Below, one piece after another: positions 37,259 to 47,193 of a DNA stretch of 64,000 nt. The stretch comes from an uncultured Opitutia bacterium (GTDB lineage Bacteria > Verrucomicrobiota > Verrucomicrobiia > Opitutales > Opitutaceae). The notes under the pieces were generated by a model. That model made no database searches. It saw only the letters and a list, made by a program, of their open reading frames with translations, and was not told the origin of the DNA. A program made the translations under genes and the position numbers. The DNA lies in contig CAITWF010000054.1 in assembly GCA_903896015.1 (NCBI GenBank), positions 1-64,000 on the forward strand. Reading direction: 5' to 3'. Within the stretch, counting starts at the first letter, position 1. Each line of letters begins with the position of its first letter.

Positions 37259-38211
37259 TTTGAAAGTGGATTCCAATGATCGGCGCCGCCGAGGACGAAC
37301 GCGACGTCACGTTCCTTCGCCGCTTCGTCGGAGATGAGCTGGCGGGAGCCGGCGATGCGCGCCGAGACGTCAAGCGGCTTGCCCGCGAGATCGGTCGAGT
37401 GGAATTCCTCAAACCGCACGCGGTCCTTCGGCGCGTCCTTGCCCGGCCCATCGAAAATCCAACCGGCCGGCGTCAGCGGTCCGTCGATCGCGCAGTCGAT
37501 GTAGGCGACATGGCTGAAAGGATAAGCCTTCGGATCGATGCGGCCAAAAACGTAGCGCTGCACGTCGGGTGCGATGGTGATTGTACAGCCGACGAAAACG
37601 TAGCCGGGTTTGTCGGCGCGGTTGCGCGACTGCACGAGGTAGCCGTCGTGCACCGCGGAGATCGCGCAGTGATCGAAATAAACGGAGCCGCCGCCCCAGA
37701 TGAAATCGACATCGCCTTCGATCGCGCACTCGTGGACGAACACCCGCCCGTCGAGCCGCAGGGTATCCTGAAAGCTCTTGAAATCGCAGTGATCGAAGAC
37801 GACGCGGTCGGCGCGCACGCGAATCGTTTCGGCCTGCGAGCCGCCTTTGGGCGTGGTGTTGTGGAGCGTGAGATTTTCGAGGCGGAAACCATCGGCATCC
37901 ATCGAGACCATTTCGCGGCGGCGCGGGTTGAACTTCGCGTTGTTGGTCGCCGCGATGACCGTTCCTTTTCGATCTTCGCCGTGGAGCGTGAGGTTTTTCT
38001 TCTCGGCGGCGATCACCAGCAACTCGGGATAAGTGCCGCGCTTGATGAGAATCGTCGTGCGCGTTGCGGAATTCGCCGGCACGGCGTCAATCGCGGCTTG
38101 GATCGTTTTGAAATCGCCCGAGCCATCGGCGGCGACGACGAGATCTTTGGCACGGGTGGCGGGGGTGAGCGCAGTGAGTGCGATCAACACAGCGAGGCGA
38201 AGCGAAGACAT
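37255..38211 (-). CDS. Secreted pectin methylesterase (CE8)
   Basis: The 318-residue enzyme has a signal peptide (about 1-20) and a CE8 beta helix starting VVAADGSGDFKTIQAAID. The catalytic residues are visible: the general acid Asp in SFQDTLR, the nucleophile Asp in EGDVDFIWGG, and the arginine in YVFGRIDP. It removes methyl esters from homogalacturonan so that the lyase and GH28 enzymes can act. It is translationally coupled to the pectate lyase. A terminator hairpin from the upstream gene ends directly at its ATG, leaving no SD sequence. Confidence 0.94.
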   Translation of the reverse strand: MSSLRLAVLIALTALTPATRAKDLVVAADGSGDFKTIQAAIDAVPANSATRTTILIKRGTYPELLVIAAEKKNLTLHGEDRKGTVIAATNNAKFNPRRREMVSMDADGFRLENLTLHNTTPKGGSQAETIRVRADRVVFDHCDFKSFQDTLRLDGRVFVHECAIEGDVDFIWGGGSVYFDHCAISAVHDGYLVQSRNRADKPGYVFVGCTITIAPDVQRYVFGRIDPKAYPFSHVAYIDCAIDGPLTPAGWIFDGPGKDAPKDRVRFEEFHSTDLAGKPLDVSARIAGSRQLISDEAAKERDVAFVLGGADHWNPLSK

Positions 38212-38253
38212 AAAAAGAAAGACGCGCCGTCGCGCAAAGCGTGACGGCGCGTC
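38212..38253 (-). terminator. Terminator between giant CE8 gene and small CE8 gene
   Basis: A perfect 11-bp stem (38221-38231 with 38243-38253) with an 11-nt loop is followed, on the minus strand, by TTTCTTTTTA. The T-run ends at the CE8 start codon. It terminates the giant CE8 transcript, or attenuates expression of the next three pectin genes. Confidence 0.85.
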
Positions 38254-38271
38254 GGGAATTACGCGGCGGGT

Positions 38272-41200
38272 TTAAGGCAGTTCGTAGATTTCGATCAGGC
38301 CGACGCCGCCGGCACCGTCAACCGTCGTGAGCTGCGCGGTGTAGAGGCCGTTCGAGAGGTTCACGATTGCGGCGCTGTCGGCACTCGTGCTGCTGAGCGC
38401 GAACGTCGCCGCCTCGAGCGCCGCGCTGGCGATCGCAGGGGCGTCGGGGCTGGTGGCCCAGCCCGTATTCTGCGCGACGAGCGTCGCACCGCGATAGACC
38501 GAGAGCACGGGCTTTGCGGCGACGCCGCTGACGCCAAACGCCGCGAGGCCGGGACCGACACCGCGGATGAGGAGGCGTTTCGGCTGCGAGCCGGTGACGT
38601 TGAACCCGATCAGGAGTGCGTTGCTGCCGTTGCCGACCGCGCCGCGGGTCGAGAGATTAACGACGCGCTGACCCGCGGCGCCGACGGTGAGATCATAAAC
38701 TTCCATCAGGCCAATGCCGGAGGTCGCGCCGCTCGCGCTGCTCATGACCGCCGAGTAGGCGCCGGGAGCGAGCGAGATGCGGACGGCCGAGTCAGCGTTT
38801 ACAGTGCGGAGCGGAAACGCGCCCACTTGCGACGCAGCGAAGGCCGCTTCGGTGGCGTTGGGTGCGGTGGTCCAGCCCGTGTTGCTCGCGACGAGCGTGG
38901 TGCCGTTGTAAAGATTGAGCTGCGGGTTGGGGAGTGCTCCGGTCACCGAGAAGTCGGCGAGTCCGGGTCCGACGGCGCGGACGAGCACGCTGTCGGTGCC
39001 GCCGGTGATGATGAAGCCGACCGCAGCGCTGGCCGTCTGTGTGACTTGGGCGCGCGCCGAGAATTCACGGAGACGCTGCGCTGAGGCAGTCGCATCGTTC
39101 GCGCCGGAGACCATCACGGCACTGCCGCCGGCCGGTGTGATCGTGCCGCTCGCGGCGTTCGCGGCGACCGTGGTAGCCACTTTGATGCCGCCCGCCGTCG
39201 TGACGGAGACGTTGCCGCTCGAATCAACCGTGCCCGAGCCGGCATCGAGGGTCGCGCCGTTCTGCACGAGAGCAAAGGCCTGGCCGCCGGAGCCGACGAT
39301 CATGCTCGCGGTCGCGGCGACACCACTGCTCGCGCCGGTTTGGTAGAGTCCGGCGAAGGCGGAAGATGAACCACTCGAACGCGCGCCTGCGATAGCGGCT
39401 GTGCCCGCCGTGCCGGAAACACCGCCGGTGCCGCCGATCGTGCCGATTAGAGCTGCTCCGCTGGAACTGGCAGTGATCTTACCGGTGCTATCGACGGAGA
39501 CCGCGCGATTGATAACAGCCGTGCCACTGGCTGGCGCGCCGAGGAAGACGCCGGTGCCATCGTCACGCACGTAGAGGGCAAACGCGCCGCCACTGCCCAG
39601 CGTGCCGAAATATGTTCCGGCAAATGCGCCGCGTGTGACGGTGAGCACGGCCGCGTTGCTCGTGACATTGCCGCCGGAATTTGTCGCGGTAACGGAATAG
39701 TTTCCGGCGTCACTCAGCTGCACGCCGGGAATCACGAGCGTGTAGTCTGTGGCACCCGGAATCGCGACGCCGTTCTTGAACCATTGCAGCGCGGGCTCCG
39801 GTGCCCCGTTCGCGACAACCGTGAGCCGCGCGATCGATCCAGCGCCGGCGCTGGCGGCGGCTACACCGGGCGCTTCGATCGTCGGGGGAACTTGCGGTGT
39901 CCAGCCGCCGAGCACAAACGTCGGGTTCCGCCAGAGCACGGCTTCCGTATCGGACAGCTGCCGCGAGGACGAGAGGCGCTTGCTGACATCGAGCGTGGCT
40001 CCGTTGAGATCGGTACTCTTGTATTCCCAGTCCTGCACGGTTGCGGAACTCGTCGCGTTGTTGAGCTGCCAGCCGGCGGGCGAGATGTGCGCGCCCATCG
40101 CGCAGTTGAGATACATGCACTGGCTGTAGGGGAAGTTGCCGGAGCCGGGGTCGATGCGGCCGAGGTAATACGTGCTCACGCCCACTACGCCGGGGGCGGC
40201 GGTGAGTTTGCAGTCGACATAGACCGCGCCGAAGCTCGTCGCGGGATTGCGGATCTGTGTGTAGTAGCCCTCGGTCGCCGTGCCGGTGTCGAGCGCCTTG
40301 AGTTCGCAGCGCTGATAATACGCTGCCGCGGTGCCCCACATGAAGTCCGTGTTGCCCTCGATGTAACTGTCGGTGATGAACGCCGTGCCGGTGTTCGTGA
40401 GCAACGTGTCCTGTCGCGAAAGCAGGTTAACTCGATTCAGCATCACGCGCAGCGCGCCGGTGAACACCGCCTCGGCCTGCGAGCCGCCCTGCGGCGTGGG
40501 ATTCTTGATCGTGATGTTTTCGAGAACCGTGTCGTTGGCCGCGATGCTGAACGCGGCGCGCGTCGCGGTCGTGCCGTTGAGGTTGTTGTTATTCGGGTAG
40601 CCGACGACGGTGAGCGTACGATCCTCGCCGTGGATGGTGATGAACGGACGCGTGGCACCGATGTAGACGAGTTCGTTGTAGTTGCCCTTCTTCACCGTGA
40701 TGACGATGCGCGCGTTGTTGCCGGCCGGCACCGAATCGATCGCGCCCTGCACAGTCGTAAAGTCGCCGCTGCCATCGGCGGCGACGGTGATCGCAGAGCC
40801 AATGGCAGAGCTGGCGGGCTTCGTCGTGAAACGCCAGGTGGTCTTGTCGCTGATGCCGGTAAACGACGCGCCCGCCGCGTCGAGGATCGCGCTCTGTTCA
40901 ACCTGCACGTAATAGGCAGTGCCGTAATTCAACACGCCGCCGTGCACGTAAACGGTCGCGGTGTTGCCGCTGATCGCGACGGGGATGAAATTGTAGAGCG
41001 TGGAATTCGTGCCGACCGTGCGCTGCTGGATCGAGAGGCCAAGATCGATCGTGTCGACGACGGAATCGTCGGCGGCCTTGAAGATCCGGATGCGGCCGGT
41101 GCTGCCGACGACGGGTGCGCGGTCGAAGGTCAGGCTGAGCGGCGTGTCGACGTTGAGGTTGGTCGCGCTGTTCGCGGGCGTGAGCGAAGCAACCGTCATC

Positions 41201-42750
41201 GCTGAGGGAATCGCAAGCACGGCGGCAGAACTCGCGACCGCGCCAGAGTCGTTGATCAGCGCCACCGTATAGACGCCAGTGTTGGCGAGCGTAACGTTGT
41301 TGAGCGTGAGCGTCGCGGAATTCGCGCCGGCGATCGCGGCGCCATTGCGCGACCATTGGTAGGTCGGGGCCGGGCTGCCGGTCGCAATGACGCTAAACGT
41401 GACGTTCTGGCCGACGCTCGTCGTCACGCTCGCGGGTTGCGTGGTGATCGCGGGTGCGGTGTTGACGGAGAGCACCGCGGCGCTGCTCGTCGCGGAACCG
41501 GCGGTGTTGCTGACGACAGCGGTGTAGCTGCCTGCGTCGGTCGCGGCGATCTTCGTGAGGCTGAGCGTCGCGCTGGCGGCACCGGCAATTGGCACGCCGT
41601 TCTTCTGCCACTGGTAGGTGACCGGCGAACTGCCAAAGGCCACGACCGCGAAACTCGCGCTGTCGCCGACGTTGACGGTGGCCGACGCGGGCTGGCTCGT
41701 GAGCGTCGCCGGGATCGGCGAGGCGGTGACCGTGACCGTGGCGTTGCTGCTGGTCACGTTGCCGTAGGCGTTGGTGATCGTGACGGAGTAAACGCCGGCA
41801 TCGCCCGTCGCGGCGCTCGCAATGGGCAGCGTAGCGGCAGTTGCGCTCGTGACGATGTTGCCGTCTTTTTTCCACACATAAGTGAGCGGCGACGTGCCGG
41901 TCGCGACGACCGAGAGCGCGCCGGCCTGCGCAGGATTCAGGCTGATTGAAGGCGGCTGGACGACAATCGCGGGCGGATTGATCGGGCTGAAGGAACCGCT
42001 CGACGAACTCACGCCGGTGATAGTCAGCGTCTGCGCGCTACTGGTCGTGTTGAGAAACATGAAGCCGATTTCGTTGAACACGAACGTCGACGCCGGCGCG
42101 TCGGGATTCGAATACGTGATCGCCTGGATGCCGGGGCCCGTGAGCACGATGCCGCCGCCGGTGGTGTTCGAACTGGTATTGCCATAGGAGATCGCGCCGC
42201 CGCGGCTCATGAGGTGAAACGTGATCGAGTAAATGTTGCCGTCGTTGAGCGTGCCGGGCGTCGGCGACGACTGGCCGGTCGACATGTTGTTAAAGGCTGA
42301 GCCAGTCGGATTCAACAGGCTCGGCGAAGTGCCGTCGCCGAGCCGGCGGCGCTGCTCAATCAGGCTGCCCGTAGTGCGGCCGTTGAGCCAGGTGAAGTAG
42401 CCGTTGTCATCGGCGTAGTTGGTCGCGGTGCCATTGTTGTTAAAGAGCCCAAAGCCAATTGCGCGCGTGCCGCTGCCGATGCCCGAGAGGCCGCCGGAAA
42501 CCTTGAAGCTGATCGTCACGTAGGCCTAGGTGCCATCCTTCGACAGATCGATCGGCACGAGGTTGCTGGCGACGAGAGTGGCGCGCTGGCCCGCGGCCAC
42601 TGAAATGGCGACGCCGCTGCTGGCGTTCGAGGCGGGAGCGGCGGTGGTCGTGGTTTCGTTGAAGACGCTCCACTGGAGTTGGGCGCGGGCGGAGGTGAGC
42701 AGGCAAAGCGCAGCGAAGGCTGCGCCGAGGCAGTGACGGGGGATGTTCAT
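38272..42750 (-). pseudogene. Giant exported pectin methylesterase, interrupted by in-frame TAG
   Basis: From ATG 42750 the frame encodes a signal peptide and 74 residues, stops at TAG (42526-42528), then continues in the same frame for about 1417 residues to 38272. Downstream come an N-terminal beta-rich region, three Ig-like repeats, a Big_5/SbsA-like domain (SLTPANSATNLNVDTPLSL), and a CE8 domain with SRQDTLL, EGNTDFMWG and YLGRIDP. Another Ig-like domain, a Gly/Ala/Ser-rich region, and two C-terminal modules (coded 39074-38275) ending EIYELP complete it. Initiation at GTG 42519 would lack a signal peptide. A single base change (for example TGG or CAG to TAG) explains the stop; sequencing error or readthrough are alternatives. 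Confidence 0.83.
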
Positions 42751-42774
42751 GGGAGGCGGGGTTGAAAAGCCAGC

Positions 42775-42790
42775 TGCGACACGTGTCGCA
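42775..42790. promoter_or_regulatory. 16-bp palindrome, probable LacI-family operator
   Basis: TGCGACACGTGTCGCA is a perfect palindrome with the central CG typical of LacI-family operators. It lies 25 bp upstream of the giant CE8 start and 53 bp beyond the stop of the LacI-type gene. That this regulator binds it is inferred from family and position. Confidence 0.7.
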
Positions 42791-42843
42791 ATTCGCGACT
42801 GAATGCCGCCCGCTCTCGCCCGTCAATGCCGAAACCCCGCCGC

Positions 42844-43956
42844 TCAGCCACGCGCGCGTCGGCGTTGCGCTGGGCCCGTCGAGCCGCGCACCACGAGCTG
42901 CGGCGCGATCAGCCGCATCGCCGGCAAGCGTGGCAGGGGCCGATCAATCGCGCCGATCAGCAGGTCGGTCGCCATGCGCGCCGTGCGCTCGATTTGTTGA
43001 TCGACGCTGGTCAGTGCGGGCGTCGTCATCTGGCAAATTGTCTGGTTGTTGAAACCCACGATCGAGAGATCGCCGGGCACGCGCAGGCCGCGCGATTGAA
43101 ATTCGAGCAGCGCACCGATCGCTGTCTCGTCGTTCACCGCGATGAAGGCCGTCGGCCGGTCGCGACGGCTCGCAAATTCGCGCGCCAACAGCCGGCCAAA
43201 TTCAAAATGATCCGTGCGCACGTGCAAATGATCCAACGCCACGACGCAGCGGTCGAACGCGAGGCCGCGTTTGCGCAGCGCCGCCCGCACGCCGTCGAGG
43301 CGGTCGGCCACGGTTTGAAACGCGCCGGAGATACCCATCAACCCGAAGCGCCGGTGACCATCTCCGTGCAGGTGCGCGACAACCTCCTCCATCGCGGCGC
43401 CGCGATCGAGCGTGACGGTCGGCGCGTTGGCGCAACCGGAGTGATCGACGACGAGGTGTGGCACGCCGTGACGCCGCAGCCCCGCGATGCGCTCGCCCAG
43501 GAGTTCCGGGTTGAAGTGCCCGACAAACACGACGCCCTGCACGCGCAACGAGAGAAAATGCTCGATCAATTTGCGGCTGCCATCCGCCCGATCGACCTCG
43601 ATCAGCACGGTGAAGCCGCGCGCGGCGAGCAGTTCCTGGAGCTCGGAGAGTTTCGCGACGCCGGACGGCGTGAGGAGATTTTCCACGCAAAGGCCGATCA
43701 TTTTGCTCGGCTTACCGCGGAGATGCACGGCGTGGGCGTTCGGCGTGAAGCCCGTCTCCGCGATTGCGCGCCGCACGCGATCGATCGTGGCCTGACGCAG
43801 GCCGGGCTGCTCGTTCATCACCCGCGACACGGCGCTACGCGAGAGTCCAACGTAGCGCGCGAACTCAGCGGTCGATCGAATCACGGCGGGACGGGGGGCG
43901 GCGCGGCTCACGGAGCGACGTTTAAGTTGCGCTGCCGCCGCGGGCGCAAGTCTCAT
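42844..43956 (-). CDS. LacI-family transcriptional regulator
   Basis: The 370-residue regulator has an N-terminal helix-turn-helix (about 28-52: TAEFARYVGLSRSAVSRVMN). A periplasmic-binding-protein-like effector domain (about 85-350) with LIEVDRADGSRK and IVGFNNQTICQMTTPALTSV follows. The 27 residues before the HTH are longer than usual; a later start is possible. It lies directly upstream of the pectin genes on the same strand, and a 16-bp palindrome lies between them. It probably senses a sugar acid or sugar from pectin breakdown. Confidence 0.9.
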   Translation of the reverse strand: MRLAPAAAAQLKRRSVSRAAPRPAVIRSTAEFARYVGLSRSAVSRVMNEQPGLRQATIDRVRRAIAETGFTPNAHAVHLRGKPSKMIGLCVENLLTPSGVAKLSELQELLAARGFTVLIEVDRADGSRKLIEHFLSLRVQGVVFVGHFNPELLGERIAGLRRHGVPHLVVDHSGCANAPTVTLDRGAAMEEVVAHLHGDGHRRFGLMGISGAFQTVADRLDGVRAALRKRGLAFDRCVVALDHLHVRTDHFEFGRLLAREFASRRDRPTAFIAVNDETAIGALLEFQSRGLRVPGDLSIVGFNNQTICQMTTPALTSVDQQIERTARMATDLLIGAIDRPLPRLPAMRLIAPQLVVRGSTGPAQRRRARG

Positions 43957-43962
43957 CCGCGT

Positions 43963-44886
43963 TCAGCGTGCGCAACGTCGAAGCAACTCCGCGTGGAGCC
44001 GTGCGAGCCGCGGCATCACGAGTCCCTTCGCTTGCGCCCGCCGTAGGGGCTCACCCCAAATCGCGTCGACCTCGACTTCGCGACCCGCGAGAAAATCGAT
44101 CATGCTCGACGGCGCGTAGGCGCCAAGCGGCGGCGTGATGTCGAGTTGCCCCTGGATGAATTTCTCCGGCACGTCGAAGCCCTGGGCGCGACCGGCCGCC
44201 GCGACTTCGTCCATCAGCGGCCGAACCTCGGCCGCAATCGCCGGATCGCCGAGGATGCGATCCGTGGTGATGCCGCCGCGCGCAATGGCGAGGCCGTTGA
44301 AGGGAATATTCCAAATCAACTTCTGCCAGCGCGCTTCGGCGAGGTTGTCGAACACGCGCAGTTTCATCCCTGCGCCGGTCAGCACGTCCGCGATCGCGTG
44401 GACGCACTCGCCGGCGGACCGACCGAATTTCCCCAGCGAAATCGCGCCAGGCGTGTGGAAACAGTTCAGCTCGCCCGGCGCCCCGCGCGTCACCGCGATG
44501 TAGCACAGCCCGCCGAGCACGCGCTCCGCGCCGACGAGTCCCGCGATTTGCTCCTCGTTGCCGAGGCCGTTTTGCAGCGTGAGGACGGCGGTGCGTTCGT
44601 GCAGCAACGGCGGCAGGAACGAGGCGAGCGAGGCGTTGGCGGTCGTCTTCAGCGTGATGATCACAAGATCGACCGGGCCGATTTCTTCCGGCGTGGCGAA
44701 GGCGGCGACGTTCGTGAGGTGACGCGTGGCATCCTTCTCGCGCAAGGTCAAACCGCGCTCGCGCACGGCGGCCAATTCGCGGCGCAGGAGGAAGCGCACG
44801 TTGCCACCCGCGAGAGCGAGCCGCGCTCCGTAGTAGCTGCCGAGCGCACCGGCCCCGACGATGGCGATGGAAGGCGAATTAACCAC
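43963..44886 (-). CDS. panE: 2-dehydropantoate 2-reductase
   Basis: The 307-residue enzyme reduces ketopantoate to pantoate in coenzyme A biosynthesis. The NAD(P)H-binding motif is IAIVGAGALGSYYGARLA, and ALTLQNGLGNE-like sequence (AVLTLQNGLGNEEQ) and the catalytic-lysine region ARWQKLIWNIPFNGL follow. The start is GTG 44886. panC lies about 3 kb away on the same strand. The gene follows the bifunctional rhamnose enzyme with a repeat-like spacer between them, and ends 6 bp before the LacI-type gene. Confidence 0.9.
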   Translation of the reverse strand: MVNSPSIAIVGAGALGSYYGARLALAGGNVRFLLRRELAAVRERGLTLREKDATRHLTNVAAFATPEEIGPVDLVIITLKTTANASLASFLPPLLHERTAVLTLQNGLGNEEQIAGLVGAERVLGGLCYIAVTRGAPGELNCFHTPGAISLGKFGRSAGECVHAIADVLTGAGMKLRVFDNLAEARWQKLIWNIPFNGLAIARGGITTDRILGDPAIAAEVRPLMDEVAAAGRAQGFDVPEKFIQGQLDITPPLGAYAPSSMIDFLAGREVEVDAIWGEPLRRAQAKGLVMPRLARLHAELLRRCAR

Positions 44887-44971
44887 TGATACACACTAAT
44901 GAACGGGAATTATCGGGAATCCAGAATTCTGAATTCCTCATCATTCCAAATTATTAGTGAAAATGAGTGGT
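44882..44971. repeat. AT-rich imperfect inverted repeat between panE and aldolase gene
   Basis: The arms (44882-44900 and 44953-44971) share ACCACT and CACTAAT with a few mismatches between. The spacer includes the palindrome CAGAATTCTG. The sequence is much more AT-rich than its surroundings and has a stuttering CCACTGATACACACTAATG pattern. It resembles short intergenic repeats I recall from other bacteria, but this is not verified. Confidence 0.5.
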
Positions 44972-44978
44972 GTCTCCG

Positions 44979-47171
44979 TCAGCGCAAAAACGCCTCGTGC
45001 AAGCCGCCGTCGACCGTGATGACCTGGCCGGTGGTCTTGCTGAGGCGCTGGCTCACGAGGAGGAAATACGCCTCCGCCTGATCCGCCGGCGTGATGGGCG
45101 CCTTCGTAAGGGTGCGATCGGCGTAGAACTGGGCGAGCTTCTTCACGAGCGACTCGGTCGCCTCGTCGTCCGTGTAAGGGATGTTGTATTTCGCGAGCGA
45201 GCCGATGACGCGGTCGCGCGGGAACATCGCGCTGCCCTGCACGACGGTCGCGGGCGCGACGCCGTTCACGCGCACGAGCGGTGAGAGTTCGATCGCGAGT
45301 TCGCGCACGAGGTGGTTGCCGGCGGCCTTCGACACGTCGTAGGCGACCGATCCTTTTTTTGCGACGGCGGCATTGGCCGAGGTCGTGAGGACAAGCTGGC
45401 CCTTGAGGCCCTGCTCTTTCCAGGTCTTGTAGGCTTCGTCGCCGACGAGGTAGCTGCCGGTGACATTGATCGCGAAGGTGACAGCCCACTTGTCGTCGGG
45501 GATGTGACCCGTCGTGTCGCTCGGCACGAAGATGCCCGCGGTCACGCAAATCGAATCGAAGCCACCGAAAGCGATCGCGACATCGTCGAGCATGCGGCGG
45601 ATCGAGGCGCGGTCCGTGATGTTGGCGGCGAGACCGATCGCCGGGCCGCAGTTGGAGAGCCCGGTGCCGGCGACGCCAATGCCTACGCCGTATTTGTCAG
45701 TGATTTCCTTCGCGGTCGCTTGCGCGGCGGCTTCGTTGAGATCGACGCAGGCGATGTGCGCGCCTTCCTTCACGAGACGGTGCGCGGTTTCCTTGCCGAT
45801 ACCGGAGCCGGCGCCAATGACGATAATGACCTGGCGCGCGAGTTCCTTCTCGGCGGGCATGCGCTTGAGTTTCGCTTCCTCAAGCGGCCAATACTCGATG
45901 TCGAACGCCTCCTGCTGCGGCAGCGCGATATATTTATCAATCGCCTCGGCGCCGCGCATGACTTCGACGGCGCAATTGTAGAATTCGGCGGTGACGCGCG
46001 ACTCGGACTTGTCCTTGCCCCACGCGACCATGCCGACGCCGGGGATGAGCACGACGGTCGGATTCGGATCGCGCATCGCGGGTGAGTTCGCGTGTTTGCA
46101 CTTCGCGTAGTAGGCCGCGTAGTCCTTCCGATACGCGTCGAGTCCGGCGGCGAGTTTCTTCTTCAACGTCGCGGCATCTTCCGTCTGCGGATTCCAGTCG
46201 ACGTAGAGCGGCTTGATCTTGGTGCGGAGGAAATGGTCGGGGCAGCTCGTGCCGAGCTCGGCGAGGCGGGCGGCGTCCTTCGCGTTCACGAAGCGAAGGA
46301 TCTTCTCGTCGTCCTGCACGGTGCCAATGAAACGCTTCTCCTTCGAAACTTGGCCGCGCAGCCACGGCAGGATCGCGGCAAGCGTCGTGCGGCTCTGCTC
46401 GGGGGTGAGGGTTTGGTATTTCGCGCCGCCAAACGCGGTGGCGTCGCCGCCCTTCGCCGCGTAGCTCGCCTCGATATAGGCAGCGGCCTTCTCGATGCAG
46501 TCGAGTGTCCACGTGTAACACTTCTTCTCGTCATGGTCCCACGAGATGAAGCCGTGCTGGCCCATCATAATGGCCTGCGTCTTCGGATTCTGCTTCGCGA
46601 TTTCCTGCATCGCGAGGCCGAGCTCGAAGCCGGGGCGCATCCACTTCACGTAGGCCATCTGGCCGCCGAAGATTTCCTGGGTGAGTTTCGCGCAGTTCTG
46701 CGACGCCGCGATCGCGATAATCGCGTTGGGATGCATGTGATCGACGTGCGCGCCGGGCAGGAACGAGTGGAGCGTGGTATCGATCGAGGAGGCGCGTGGA
46801 TTCAGGTTGAACGTCGCGTGCGTGAACATGCCGACCATGTCGTCCTCGGCCTGCGATTTCAGCCCCTTGTCCGGGCGCGCGCCGTAGAGCGACTGGAGGC
46901 CGATGAGCTTGTCTTGATAGAGCGACGAAAAATTTTCGCGCGTGCTCGTGCGGAGATCGCCGCCGGAGCCCTTCACCCAGAGCACGCTCGTGGACGCGCC
47001 GGTGAGCGGATCCTTCTCGGTGATCTTGGCGGAGGTGTTGCCGCCACCGGTGTTGGTGATGCGTTGATCGCCGCCGAGGAGGTTGGAGCGATAGATGAGG
47101 CGGCCGACGGGATCGAGTGACGCGGCTTTCGCGTCGTCCCAGCCGAAATTAACGTAGTTGTAGGAGGGCAT
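44979..47171 (-). CDS. Bifunctional rhamnulose-1-phosphate aldolase / short-chain dehydrogenase
   Basis: The 730-residue protein fuses a class II aldolase domain (about 20-400; GGGNTSAKI, zinc-site HVDHMHPNAI) to a short-chain dehydrogenase (about 470-728). The dehydrogenase has the cofactor motif VIGAGSGIGKETAHRL and the catalytic YDVSKAAGN. This matches RhaEW-type enzymes that split rhamnulose-1-phosphate into DHAP and L-lactaldehyde and oxidise the aldehyde to lactate. ATG 47171 is chosen because the frame before it overlaps the next gene. It follows the class II aldolase gene by 22 bp on the same strand. Pairs functionally with rhaB and lutABC. Confidence 0.92.
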   Translation of the reverse strand: MPSYNYVNFGWDDAKAASLDPVGRLIYRSNLLGGDQRITNTGGGNTSAKITEKDPLTGASTSVLWVKGSGGDLRTSTRENFSSLYQDKLIGLQSLYGARPDKGLKSQAEDDMVGMFTHATFNLNPRASSIDTTLHSFLPGAHVDHMHPNAIIAIAASQNCAKLTQEIFGGQMAYVKWMRPGFELGLAMQEIAKQNPKTQAIMMGQHGFISWDHDEKKCYTWTLDCIEKAAAYIEASYAAKGGDATAFGGAKYQTLTPEQSRTTLAAILPWLRGQVSKEKRFIGTVQDDEKILRFVNAKDAARLAELGTSCPDHFLRTKIKPLYVDWNPQTEDAATLKKKLAAGLDAYRKDYAAYYAKCKHANSPAMRDPNPTVVLIPGVGMVAWGKDKSESRVTAEFYNCAVEVMRGAEAIDKYIALPQQEAFDIEYWPLEEAKLKRMPAEKELARQVIIVIGAGSGIGKETAHRLVKEGAHIACVDLNEAAAQATAKEITDKYGVGIGVAGTGLSNCGPAIGLAANITDRASIRRMLDDVAIAFGGFDSICVTAGIFVPSDTTGHIPDDKWAVTFAINVTGSYLVGDEAYKTWKEQGLKGQLVLTTSANAAVAKKGSVAYDVSKAAGNHLVRELAIELSPLVRVNGVAPATVVQGSAMFPRDRVIGSLAKYNIPYTDDEATESLVKKLAQFYADRTLTKAPITPADQAEAYFLLVSQRLSKTTGQVITVDGGLHEAFLR

Positions 47172-47193
47172 GTGCGTGAGGATTTTTCTGCAA

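Noticed and set aside
46092-47120. 342-codon open frame antisense to the bifunctional aldolase
   Set aside because: It overlaps a well-conserved two-domain enzyme completely and shows low-complexity Arg/Glu/Val composition.
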